Notes: generated from the sequence alone by a model not told the origin. A DNA stretch of 35,820 nt from Chitinophagaceae bacterium (GCA_947483345.1 CANKNL010000002.1:1-35820), one strand, 5' to 3'. Counted from the stretch's first letter, positions 17,041 through 24,244 are shown. Made by a program: numbers and translations.

Positions 17041-17099
17041 CCCCAGATTCTCCCCCACCGGGGTTCTCGGATAAGAGAACGAACGAAGTTCAAGAGGGG
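17041..17099. repeat. Cluster of small palindromes between DUF1800 and DUF1501 genes
   Basis: CCCC/GGGG arms (17053-17056, 17060-17063), GTTCTC/GAGAAC arms (17063-17068, 17075-17080) and GAAC-GAA-GTTC (17084-17094) follow one another directly after the DUF1800 stop. The GC-rich content differs from flanking sequence and resembles dispersed intergenic repeats of Bacteroidota. Other copies are not visible in this window. Confidence 0.4.
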
Positions 17100-17102
17100 G
17101 CC

Positions 17103-18554
17103 TTAGCAAAGCTGATATTCTGGTGTTGCCATCAGATTTACGATAGCGCTTTTAATATAGTTTTCCCTGTTCCCCGTATTTATATATTTATCCAAAACTG
17201 CATTACTCACTTTTCCCTTGGTTTGTAAAACTGTTGATGTTATCGTTTCCAGTAATTTTTCCCGCTGCACTTTTTCAAATATTTTATTTACCGCCACCCA
17301 GTCAATAACAGCCGCTCCTCCTTTTACCGCCTCTTTTAGTTTTTTAGCTCTTGCTTCCATCATTTGCCCCATTTGCACATCGTCATCTGCTTTGGGCATA
17401 ATATCCAATGCATCATTGGCCGTAAGTATATGTGGCACACGCAGGCGCAGCATCAAGGAACTACTGTCAATCCAGTTTTTACCTCCCGGCCAACCGGCTA
17501 CGTTTGGAGGATAAAATAATATTTGTCCCAATGCACGTTCAAATAAAAGTTGTGATTGATCATTTTCCAGCTGCATGGGTAATAATCTTCTGATGCCTGC
17601 CAATAATTCAACCGGAGATTTTATTCTGGTGCCGATGTTTTTTTCATCATAAAACCAATCGCTGGTATACAAATCTTCCAGCAGCTTTGCTATATCGTAA
17701 TGGTTATTGAAAAACCGATTACCTAACCATTGCTGGTTTTGTTCATTCGTATTCTCATTTACAAAATACCGGTATATCTTTTTGCTGATAGTATTGGCAG
17801 TCTGCTTGTTTTCTAAAAGCATATTCAAAATATCGTCGCCATCAAAATGGCCGGTCTTTCCTAAAAAGGTTTTGCTGCCATCGTCGTGTTGTAATTTACG
17901 GAACACAAATTCGCCCTTTGCATTAAAAGCCCAACCCGTAAAGGCTCTGGCAGCTTCCTTAACATCATTTTCGGTATAATTACCACGGCCCACTGTAAAC
18001 AGTTCCATTACTTCACGGGCAAAATTTTCATTGGGGTGCGATTTTTTGTTTTGCTGGTTATTTAAAAACTGCAGCATGGCCGGCGACTTGCTCACCATTT
18101 TCAGCATATCGGCAAAACTACCCAGTGCATGGCTTCGGATCATATGTAATAATTCCTGCTGAAAAAAACTATTTTGTATACGGCAGGCAAAATGCCCATG
18201 CCAGAACAGGCTCATTTTCTCCCTCAACTGGGCTTCGCTGTTAACCATGGTTTCCAACCATTGCAGATTGAGGTTTTTGATATCATCACGTGATTTTTCA
18301 CGTATTTTTTTTCGAAGCTCGGGATTATTGGCTGCCTTTTCCATCTCCTTTGGGTCAGTGACTCCCATCAGATATTCATCGGCGGGGTTTTTGGTCACTT
18401 CAATTTTTTCAACCGGTTTTGATGATGCTTTTACCAAAAGCGCCCAAAGGGTTTTTGGAGACATCGTATTGAGTGAAGCCACGTTTTCGGCCATGGGGCC
18501 AAATGCGCTGCGCCAGAGTAAATGTTGGTTTTTTAAACGATTGAGAACAGCCAT
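17103..18554 (-). CDS. DUF1800 family protein
   Basis: A 483-residue DUF1800 protein. It begins with N-R-L-K-N-Q-H-L-L-W-R-S-A-F-G-P and carries the family landmarks M-S-L-F-W-H-G-H-F-A, L-Q-F-L-N-N-Q-Q-N-K, N-E-N-F-A-R-E-V-M-E-L-F-T-V-G-R-G-N-Y-T-E, A-A-R-A-F-T-G-W and F-Y-P-P-N-V-A-G-W-P-G-G. No signal peptide is evident, unlike many relatives. Function is unknown; genes of this family are regularly paired with DUF1501 genes, as here. Upstream, 138 bp separates it from the divergent alkB-like gene. Confidence 0.9.
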   Translation of the reverse strand: MAVLNRLKNQHLLWRSAFGPMAENVASLNTMSPKTLWALLVKASSKPVEKIEVTKNPADEYLMGVTDPKEMEKAANNPELRKKIREKSRDDIKNLNLQWLETMVNSEAQLREKMSLFWHGHFACRIQNSFFQQELLHMIRSHALGSFADMLKMVSKSPAMLQFLNNQQNKKSHPNENFAREVMELFTVGRGNYTENDVKEAARAFTGWAFNAKGEFVFRKLQHDDGSKTFLGKTGHFDGDDILNMLLENKQTANTISKKIYRYFVNENTNEQNQQWLGNRFFNNHYDIAKLLEDLYTSDWFYDEKNIGTRIKSPVELLAGIRRLLPMQLENDQSQLLFERALGQILFYPPNVAGWPGGKNWIDSSSLMLRLRVPHILTANDALDIMPKADDDVQMGQMMEARAKKLKEAVKGGAAVIDWVAVNKIFEKVQREKLLETITSTVLQTKGKVSNAVLDKYINTGNRENYIKSAIVNLMATPEYQLC

Positions 18555-18692
18555 AATGTAAGACTAGTTTTATCTGATCAAATGAACTGATGTATGACTG
18601 ATGTAAAATCTGATGGTTTAATCATAAATTTACATTAAAGAGAATTATAAAAATCAACCCGTTCTGTTTTATCAGGTATATTAAACATATTT

Positions 18693-19742
18693 ATGCAGAT
18701 AAGAGCCTTTAAATATTTATCGCCTTTAATTGTATTTGTGTTGGCCTGGCTGGCATTTACCGGCAAAGGCTGGATAACCTGGAGCCCGATGCTGTATGCC
18801 TGGGTATTGATGCCATTTGCAGAACTCTTTATCAGCCCAGATAAAAAAAACTTTAGTGCCGCGGAAGAAGAACTGGTAAAAAAAGACAGGATATATGATT
18901 ACCTGCTGTACATCATTGTAGTTTTACAGTTTGCGGCATTGTATGTTTTTTTAACTTTTATGAAAGCCACTGATTTGCAGTGGTGGGAAGTGGCCGGCCG
19001 CGTTAGCAGTATGGGTTTACTCTGCGGTACATTTGGCATTAATGTGGCGCATGAACTGGGCCATCGGGTAAATAAATACGAACAGGTTTTTGCCAAGGCA
19101 TTATTGCTGACATCACTATACATGCATTTTTTTATTGAGCATAATAAGGGTCATCATAAAAATGTAGCCACACCCGAAGACCCCAGCAGCGCCCGTTTAA
19201 ACGAACCCGTTTTCAGTTTTTATTTTCGCACCATTATTTTTTCATACATCTCCGCCTGGAAAATTGCAAATGCTGACTTGAAGAAAAAAGGCTTGCCGGT
19301 TTTGCACTGGAAAAATGAAATGTTACAGGCACAAATCATTCAGCTTTTATTTGTTGCTGCAATTTTATACTTCTTTGGCTGGCTGATAACCTTGTATTTT
19401 TTAGCCGCTGCAATCTTCGGTTTTTTACTGTTGGAAACGGTTAATTATATTGAACACTACGGTTTACAGCGCGAACAAAAAGCAGATGGTAATTACGAGC
19501 GTACCATGCCTCATCATAGCTGGAACAGCAACCATATCCTGGGCAGGTTAATGTTGTTTGAGTTAAGCCGCCACAGTGACCATCATTACCTGGCCAGCAG
19601 AAAATACCAGATTTTACAACACCATGAAGATGCACCGCAACTGCCAACCGGTTATCCCGGTAGTATGATACTGGCATTGGTACCGCCGTTGTGGTTTTAT
19701 GTAATGAATAAGAAGATCAAAGAATTGCAAAAAGAGGCATAA
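18693..19742 (+). CDS. alkB: AlkB-type membrane di-iron alkane/fatty-acyl hydroxylase
   Basis: A 349-residue integral membrane protein with about six TM helices. All histidine boxes of alkane 1-monooxygenases are present: H120-E-L-G-H-R125, E149-H-N-K-G-H-H-K-N-V-A-T-P-E-D-P164, N251-Y-I-E-H-Y-G-L258 and L291-S-R-H-S-D-H-H298. The N-Y-x-E-H-Y-G-L box separates AlkB from other membrane desaturases and hydroxylases. It would oxidise terminal methyl groups of alkanes or related chains and needs rubredoxin for electrons; no rubredoxin gene or fused domain is present here. Length is shorter than Pseudomonas AlkB (about 400). It stands alone, convergent with serS. The true substrate is uncertain. 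Confidence 0.88.
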   Translation: MQIRAFKYLSPLIVFVLAWLAFTGKGWITWSPMLYAWVLMPFAELFISPDKKNFSAAEEELVKKDRIYDYLLYIIVVLQFAALYVFLTFMKATDLQWWEVAGRVSSMGLLCGTFGINVAHELGHRVNKYEQVFAKALLLTSLYMHFFIEHNKGHHKNVATPEDPSSARLNEPVFSFYFRTIIFSYISAWKIANADLKKKGLPVLHWKNEMLQAQIIQLLFVAAILYFFGWLITLYFLAAAIFGFLLLETVNYIEHYGLQREQKADGNYERTMPHHSWNSNHILGRLMLFELSRHSDHHYLASRKYQILQHHEDAPQLPTGYPGSMILALVPPLWFYVMNKKIKELQKEA

Positions 19743-19826
19743 TTCTCTGCGTCTTCTCTGCACCTCCTTTTCTCAGCGGTTAAATTATTAACGCAGAGAA
19801 AATGAGAAAAGGAGTTTACGCAGAAA
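19743..19826. repeat. Long imperfect inverted repeat between alkB and serS
   Basis: CTCCTTTTCTCA (19764-19775) pairs with TGAGAAAAGGAG (19803-19814), a 12-bp perfect stem. Outside it TCTGCGT (19746-19752) pairs with ACGCAGA (19818-19824), and inside it GCGGTTAA faces TTAACGC. The unit, built on CTCTGCGT / ACGCAGAG words, fills the gap between two convergent genes and probably ends transcription from both. Similar CGCAGAG-type palindromes are known as dispersed repeats in several phyla. Confidence 0.65.
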
Positions 19827-19827
19827 A

Positions 19828-21093
19828 TTAGTTTGTAATTTTTGCATGACCAAAATAACTGTGCAGTACAGCTGGTAATTCAATTCCGTTTTCTGTCTGA
19901 TTATTTTCCAGCAGGCAGGCCACTATCCTTGGCAGCGCTAAAGATGAGCCATTGAGTGAATGTACCAATTGGCTTTTCCCATCGCTGTCTTTATATCTTA
20001 TTTTCAACCGGTTGGTTTGAAAATTTTCGAAATTACTTACCGAACTTACTTCCAGCCACTTTTGTTGGGCTGCACTGTATACTTCAAAATCGTAGGTGAG
20101 GGCTGATGCAAAACTCATATCTCCGCCACAAAGCCTTAAAATACGGTAGGGCAATTCAAGAGTGTTCAATAATTTTTCAACATGGTTTACCATATCTTCC
20201 AATACGTCATAACTTGTATCGGGATGAACAATTTGCACTAACTCCACTTTATCAAACTGGTGAACCCGGTTCAGTCCTCTTACATCGGCACCAAAACTGC
20301 CGGCTTCTCTTCTAAAACAGGGCGTGTAAGCCGTCATCTTAATGGGCAAATCCGATTCTTTCACAATGTCATCGCGGTAAATATTGGTAACAGGCACTTC
20401 GGCCGTTGGAATTAAATAAAAATTATCAGCCGTTGCATGATACATCTGTCCTTCCTTATCGGGTAATTGCCCGGTTCCATAGGCCGACGCTTCATTCACC
20501 AGCAGGGGTGGTAAATATTCGGTATAACCCGCTGCTGTATTATAATCTAAAAAATACTGAATTAAGGCTCGTTGTAATTTAGCGCCCTTGCCTTTATATA
20601 AAGGGAACCCGCTTCCGGTAATTTTAACACCGGTTTCAAAATCAACCAGGTCGTATTGTTTTATCAAATCCCAATGCGGCACTGCATTTACAGGCAGTAC
20701 TGGTTTTGTTCCGCCTTGCCTTACCACCTCATTCTCCTCGGGTGTTTTACCTTTTGGTACAGATGTGTGGGGAAGGTTGGGAATTAGATAAAGTATTTCC
20801 TGGATACGGGTCTCTGTTTCCAATTTGCCCGGAATAATAGCAGATTTCAAATTTGCTACTTCTATTTTCTTTTCCTCAGCAAGGTCTTTGTTTCCTTTTG
20901 CCATTAACTGGCCTATTTCTTTTGAAACCGCATTTATTTTAGAGAATATTTCTTCTTCAGTACGTTTATAATTCCTAAGATTTTCATCTAACGTTATTAG
21001 CTCATCAATTAATGCTATCTGTTTAAAATGCTTAACCGCTAATTTTTCCTTAACTAATGCCGTTTGCTGTCTGATATAACTGATCTGTAACAT
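19828..21093 (-). CDS. serS: Seryl-tRNA synthetase
   Basis: A 421-residue class II aminoacyl-tRNA synthetase of normal length. The N-terminal half contains the long antiparallel coiled coil that binds tRNA-Ser (about 25-105). The catalytic core follows, with L-I-P-T-A-E-V-P-V-T-N-I, motif 2 P-C-F-R-R-E-A-G-S-F-G-A-D-V-R-G-L-N-R-V-H-Q-F and motif 3 with N-G-S-S-L-A-L-P-R-I-V-A-C-L-L-E-N. It charges tRNA-Ser with serine. A TATCTTTG promoter box lies about 20 bp upstream of the ATG. Confidence 0.97.
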   Translation of the reverse strand: MLQISYIRQQTALVKEKLAVKHFKQIALIDELITLDENLRNYKRTEEEIFSKINAVSKEIGQLMAKGNKDLAEEKKIEVANLKSAIIPGKLETETRIQEILYLIPNLPHTSVPKGKTPEENEVVRQGGTKPVLPVNAVPHWDLIKQYDLVDFETGVKITGSGFPLYKGKGAKLQRALIQYFLDYNTAAGYTEYLPPLLVNEASAYGTGQLPDKEGQMYHATADNFYLIPTAEVPVTNIYRDDIVKESDLPIKMTAYTPCFRREAGSFGADVRGLNRVHQFDKVELVQIVHPDTSYDVLEDMVNHVEKLLNTLELPYRILRLCGGDMSFASALTYDFEVYSAAQQKWLEVSSVSNFENFQTNRLKIRYKDSDGKSQLVHSLNGSSLALPRIVACLLENNQTENGIELPAVLHSYFGHAKITN

Positions 21094-21112
21094 GTATACT
21101 TAAAAATTTTGG

Positions 21113-21120
21113 CAAAGATA
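21113..21120 (-). promoter_or_regulatory. Candidate -7 promoter box of serS
   Basis: The minus strand reads TATCTTTG, an exact match to the Bacteroidota -7 consensus TAnnTTTG, placing transcription start roughly 14 bases before the serS ATG. A -33 TTTG occurs at a shorter spacing (15 bp) than usual, so that half is uncertain. Confidence 0.5.
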
Positions 21121-21220
21121 CAATTTAGATTTCTGCAAAGAAAAGAACAGCTCTGATGTTGATAAAACCGATTTTATCAGCATTAATCCGTTCAATTCAT
21201 GTCATCCGTAATCTATTAAT

Positions 21221-21228
21221 TATATTTG
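21221..21228 (+). promoter_or_regulatory. Candidate -7 promoter box, possibly for a leaderless transcript
   Basis: TATATTTG matches TAnnTTTG exactly and ends 4 bp before the ATG at 21233. Transcription from it would begin at or next to the start codon. No good -33 element was found at the usual spacing. Confidence 0.4.
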
Positions 21229-21232
21229 CAAC

Positions 21233-21586
21233 ATGCAACATGTAAAAGACGATTTACAGGTACGTTGGCTTAAACTCCGCATTCAATTAAAAGAACGCTT
21301 TGGCATAAAGCCCGATATGGATGGCATTCTTTTTTTAATTGGCATACAGGAGCTTGGAACTGGTAAGCAGGATTTCAGCAAAGAAGACAAGCAGGATCTG
21401 ATGCATATTGCAGTTTGCACGGTACTTTCGCAAAGTGGTTATTATCTTTCTGAGGGACATGATGATGCAGGTTGGCCTCATTTTAAACAACTAAAACCTT
21501 TGCCGGGTTTTATAATGATTGAACAGGAAAATTTTCTAAAAGATCACATTTTATTATACTTTCAAAATCAAAACTTTATTGATTAA
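21233..21586 (+). CDS. Uncharacterised conserved-looking small protein
   Basis: A 117-residue soluble protein, MQHVKDDLQVRWLKLRIQLK at the start, then F-G-I-K-P-D-M-D-G-I-L-F-L-I-G-I-Q-E-L-G. I do not recognise a named family. It has no signal peptide or TM segment and is mostly helical by composition, with conserved-looking Q-E-L-G-x-G and K-Q-D-L-M-H-I-A-V-C-T-V-L motifs. Codon use matches neighbours and the frame is closed neatly 10 bp before the cyclophilin gene, so it is likely a real gene and perhaps cotranscribed with it. Divergent from serS. No function is proposed. Confidence 0.75.
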   Translation: MQHVKDDLQVRWLKLRIQLKERFGIKPDMDGILFLIGIQELGTGKQDFSKEDKQDLMHIAVCTVLSQSGYYLSEGHDDAGWPHFKQLKPLPGFIMIEQENFLKDHILLYFQNQNFID

Positions 21587-21595
21587 TTATTTTTT

Positions 21596-22354
21596 ATGAA
21601 CAAAATGAAAACGCTGTTTACGCTTGCCCTGGTTTGTTTTTTTGCAGTTAATGTACATGCACAGGTTAAAAAACCAGTTGTAAAAAAAACTACTACTACT
21701 AAAACCCCCGTTAAAAAACCCACAGCAAAAACTACCCCGGTTGTAAAAAAAGAAGTTAAAATACCCGGCATCCGTGTAAAGATCACCACCGATTCGGGTG
21801 TCATCATTGTTCGCCTGTATGATAAAACCCCGCAGCACCGTGATAATTTTATCAAACTGGCCAATGAACATTTTTTCGACAGCCTTTTGTTTCACAGGGT
21901 AATGTACCAATTTATGATACAGGGTGGAGACCCTCAAAGCAAATATGCACCATCGGGTCAGCAGCTCGGTATGGGTGATGTGGGATATACCATTCCTGCG
22001 GAATTTGATACTATGTTCTATCACAAAAAGGGAGCTTTTGCCGCCGCAAGAATGCCCGATCAAGTGAACCCAACCAAAGCCAGCAGCGGTTGCCAGTTTT
22101 ATATTGTACAGGGTAAAACTTGGACCGATGCAGATTTAAACAATATAGAAATGAGTAAAGGCATAAAATACTCACAAAAACAAAGAAATTCGTATAAAAC
22201 AGTTGGTGGATACCCTCCCCTGGATATGGATTACACGGTATTTGGCGAAGTGGAAAAAGGCCTCGAAGTTGTAGATAAGATTGCTGTGGTACAAAAGGAT
22301 TATAGTAACCGCCCTTTTGTAGATGTGCGAATGAAAATAGAAGTGATCAAATAG
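21596..22354 (+). CDS. Secreted cyclophilin-type peptidyl-prolyl isomerase
   Basis: A 252-residue protein: a signal peptide (residues 1-22, likely cut after V-H-A), a basic Lys/Thr/Pro-rich linker (about 24-56), then a cyclophilin domain. Domain marks are I-V-R-L-Y-D-K-T-P-Q-H-R-D-N-F, F-H-R-V-M-Y-Q-F-M-I-Q-G-G-D-P-Q (F99-Q114) and G-C-Q-F-Y-I-V-Q-G, with R101 and Q109 at catalytic-site positions. It speeds proline isomerisation in folding envelope proteins, in the periplasm or at the outer membrane. The start could instead be the in-frame ATG three codons on (21605). The linker is encoded by A-rich tracts, including an A8 run and an ACT repeat. Confidence 0.92.
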   Translation: MNKMKTLFTLALVCFFAVNVHAQVKKPVVKKTTTTKTPVKKPTAKTTPVVKKEVKIPGIRVKITTDSGVIIVRLYDKTPQHRDNFIKLANEHFFDSLLFHRVMYQFMIQGGDPQSKYAPSGQQLGMGDVGYTIPAEFDTMFYHKKGAFAAARMPDQVNPTKASSGCQFYIVQGKTWTDADLNNIEMSKGIKYSQKQRNSYKTVGGYPPLDMDYTVFGEVEKGLEVVDKIAVVQKDYSNRPFVDVRMKIEVIK

Positions 22355-22360
22355 TTCTTC

Positions 22361-22394
22361 CCGATAGCCCTGCCTACCGGCAGGCAAGTATCGG
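22361..22394. repeat. Palindromic intergenic repeat after the cyclophilin gene
   Basis: CCTGCC-TACC-GGCAGG (22369-22384) is enclosed by CCGATA (22361-22366) and TATCGG (22389-22394). It lies 6 bp beyond the cyclophilin stop with no T-run after it. The core matches a palindromic repeat seen widely in Bacteroidota, which reads P-A-G-R-Q when it falls in a coding frame. Confidence 0.6.
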
Positions 22395-22445
22395 TTAAAA
22401 ACCTTAATTTGCATTTGATTTAGTTAACTTCAAATTACATTTAAA

Positions 22446-22823
22446 ATGAATTTTCCCGAAAATCTTCGCTACACCAAAGACCATGAATGGGTCTCTTTAT
22501 CAGGCACAACAGCAACCATTGGTATTACTGATTTTGCACAACATGAGTTGGGTGATATTGTTTATATTGATATCAGTGCAAAAGGCAAAGCTTTGGTTGC
22601 TGAAGAAGTATTTGGCTCGGTAGAAGCAGTTAAAACTGTGAGTGATCTTTTTTTACCTGTTGCAGGTACCATTACCGACATAAATCCTTTACTTGATAGC
22701 CAACCCGAACTGGTTAACAGCGACCCCTATGGCCTGGGATGGATGGTGAAAATGACTGTTACAGATGTAGCAGATTTTGAAAAACTGATGAATGCCGAAG
22801 CTTACAAAGCCACAGTAGGTTAG
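22446..22823 (+). CDS. gcvH: Glycine cleavage system H protein
   Basis: A 125-residue lipoyl carrier of standard GcvH length. It starts with N-F-P-E-N-L-R-Y-T-K-D-H-E-W-V, has I-G-I-T-D-F-A-Q-H-E-L-G-D-I-V-Y-I, and carries the lipoylation site in F-G-S-V-E-A-V-K63-T-V-S-D. K63 would receive the lipoyl arm that shuttles the aminomethyl group between the P, T and L proteins. The other glycine-cleavage genes are not in the window. A VanZ-like gene follows 13 bp after the stop. Confidence 0.96.
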   Translation: MNFPENLRYTKDHEWVSLSGTTATIGITDFAQHELGDIVYIDISAKGKALVAEEVFGSVEAVKTVSDLFLPVAGTITDINPLLDSQPELVNSDPYGLGWMVKMTVTDVADFEKLMNAEAYKATVG

Positions 22824-22836
22824 AAATTTAACATCC

Positions 22837-23244
22837 ATGAATGATCAGTCTGCTCCATTAAAAGAGTCACCGGTTAAAAAGTTTATCCCAGGCATTGCCT
22901 GGTTTTTTCTTGTGCTCATACTGATTTGTTTACCAGGATCCGAAATTCCGCCAGTAGAAAGCTGGTTAAATGTTATATATTTCGACAAATGGGTTCATGT
23001 GGGTTTGTTTGCAGTACTTAGCTTTTTATTTATTTATCCGGTTACCAAATTATCGATATCACATCAGTTAAAAAAAAATACGGCAATTAAAATTGCCTTG
23101 GCTGTCTGTATATGGGGATTAACTACTGAATTTATCCAAAAATTTTTTATACCCGACCGTAGTTTTGATATGTTTGACTTTAGTGCAGATAGTTTTGGGG
23201 GTTTAACCGCCTATTGCTGGTGCAGATTTAAATATTTAAAATAA
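22837..23244 (+). CDS. VanZ-like membrane protein
   Basis: A 135-residue protein with about four TM helices. VanZ-family features are F-D-K-W-V-H-V-G-L-F-A-V-L-S-F-L in the second helix, then T-T-E-F-I-Q-K-F-F-I-P-D-R-S-F-D-M-F-D-F-S-A-D-S-F-G-G, the conserved E-x-x-Q...R-x-x-D-x-x-D-x-x-A-D/N-x-x-G pattern. The biochemical role outside glycopeptide-resistance operons is unknown. It is 13 bp from gcvH and probably cotranscribed. Confidence 0.85.
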   Translation: MNDQSAPLKESPVKKFIPGIAWFFLVLILICLPGSEIPPVESWLNVIYFDKWVHVGLFAVLSFLFIYPVTKLSISHQLKKNTAIKIALAVCIWGLTTEFIQKFFIPDRSFDMFDFSADSFGGLTAYCWCRFKYLK

Positions 23245-23254
23245 AAATGGCTAT

Positions 23255-23268
23255 AAACAGGCCTGTTT
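23255..23268. repeat. 14-bp perfect palindrome
   Basis: AAACAGGCCTGTTT is fully self-complementary and is followed by TGTTTTT. It lies between the VanZ-like gene and the promoter of the DUF4290 gene. It could be a weak terminator or a dimeric protein-binding site. Confidence 0.35.
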
Positions 23269-23279
23269 TGTTTTTCAGC

Positions 23280-23310
23280 TTGAAAAATGAGCGGGTTTAG
23301 CTTACATTTG
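23280..23310 (+). promoter_or_regulatory. Candidate promoter of the DUF4290 gene
   Basis: TTG (23280-23282), a 20-bp spacer and TACATTTG (23303-23310), an exact TAnnTTTG -7 box. Predicted transcription start is near 23316, which supports the ATG at 23333 as the translation start because the upstream ATG at 23315 would be at the RNA end. Confidence 0.6.
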
Positions 23311-23332
23311 TATTATGCTGAACACCGAAAAT

Positions 23333-24094
23333 ATGGAGTACAATACTACCAGGAATTTTTTAGTCATGAGAGAATATGGCAGACATATTCAAAAAATGGT
23401 TGAATACCTGCTAACTATTGAAGACAAAGAAGAAAGACAGCGTAATGCTTTCGCTGTAATTGAATTAATGGGATTCTTAAACCCGCATTTAAAAAATGTA
23501 GAAGATTTTCGCCATAAATTATGGGATCATTTATTCCTGATCAGTGATTTTACACTTGATGTAGAAAGTCCATATCCCATACCTACACGTGAAACTTTAA
23601 AGGCCAAACCTGAGCGCTTACGTTATCCAAAAAGATACCCCCGGTTTAATCACCTGGGAAAAAATATTGAAGTGGTTATTGATAAGGCCCTCAAAGAAGA
23701 AAACCCCGAAAAGAAACAAGGCTTTGCCAATGCAGTGGCTTATTATATGAAACTTACCTACAGCAACTGGCATAAGGAACTGGTGCATGATGATAACATT
23801 CAGACTGAGTTATCAAGCATGACAAATGGTGAACTGCAATTCAATAATCGCCCGTTTGTTAAACATCAGGTTGATACACGTGATGACAGGGACGATTATG
23901 GAAAACGCAGTGCCGGTGGTTATCGTAAAAATTTTGGCGGCCGCAGCAATGCTGGTGGTGGAAGAGATAACAGAAGTGCCGGTGGAAGAGATAACAGAGG
24001 AGGCGGTAGAGATAACAGAGGCGGCAACAATGATAGCAGAGGAGGCAGTAACGATAACAGAAATAATAACCGGAATTTTAAAAAAAGGTATTAA
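23333..24094 (+). CDS. DUF4290 family protein with RGG-like disordered tail
   Basis: A 253-residue protein. Residues 1-170 or so match DUF4290, a Bacteroidota family: MEYNTTRNFLVMREYGRHIQ, then N-A-F-A-V-I-E-L-M-G-F-L-N-P-H-L and K-L-W-D-H-L-F. Relatives begin with M-x-Y-N-T-T-R, so I use the ATG at 23333 rather than the in-frame ATG at 23315. The last 65 or so residues are a low-complexity Gly/Arg/Asn/Asp tail with repeated G-G-R-D-N-R units ending K-K-R-Y. Such tails commonly bind RNA in other proteins; here that is inference. Function of the domain is unknown. A promoter precedes it and a terminator follows, so it seems to be a single-gene unit. Confidence 0.88.
   Translation: MEYNTTRNFLVMREYGRHIQKMVEYLLTIEDKEERQRNAFAVIELMGFLNPHLKNVEDFRHKLWDHLFLISDFTLDVESPYPIPTRETLKAKPERLRYPKRYPRFNHLGKNIEVVIDKALKEENPEKKQGFANAVAYYMKLTYSNWHKELVHDDNIQTELSSMTNGELQFNNRPFVKHQVDTRDDRDDYGKRSAGGYRKNFGGRSNAGGGRDNRSAGGRDNRGGGRDNRGGNNDSRGGSNDNRNNNRNFKKRY
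23954..24075 (+). repeat. Degenerate tandem repeat encoding the RGG-like tail
   Basis: Copies of GGAAGAGATAACAGA occur at 23960-23974 and 23984-23998, and GGTAGAGATAACAGA at 24005-24019, followed by diverged copies (TGATAGCAGAGG and ACGATAACAG). Spacing is about 21-24 bp and keeps the reading frame. The array could change length by slippage. Confidence 0.7.
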
Positions 24095-24158
24095 CATTTA
24101 CAGCAATTAAAGTAAACCTGAGGGCTGGCAGGTATGTTAGCCTAATTTGTACATATTT

Positions 24159-24190
24159 ACCTGATGCTTTTAAACGTCAGGTTTTTTTTA
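24159..24190 (+). terminator. Intrinsic terminator after the DUF4290 gene
   Basis: ACCTGATG (24159-24166) pairs with CGTCAGGT (24175-24182), 8 bp with one G-U pair and an 8-nt loop, followed by a run of T residues. It separates the DUF4290 gene from murA. Confidence 0.88.
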
Positions 24191-24244
24191 TTTAGGTTTG
24201 TGGTAATGCGGTAATTGATTTAATCAGCAGATAAAAGATCACGC

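Noticed and set aside
21587..22063. A 158-residue minus-strand open frame opposite the cyclophilin gene
   Set aside because: It is antisense to a strong, motif-rich CDS and its Phe/Gly/Ser-rich sequence is the mirror of the basic linker.
22414..22443. TTTG and TACATTTA upstream of gcvH as a promoter
   Set aside because: The -7 box has a mismatch and would start transcription inside the gcvH start codon; not convincing.
23813..24110. Additional frames on both strands over the DUF4290 tail
   Set aside because: They arise because the repeat lacks stops in several frames; the Ile/Thr/Val/Ser-rich products are repeat artefacts.
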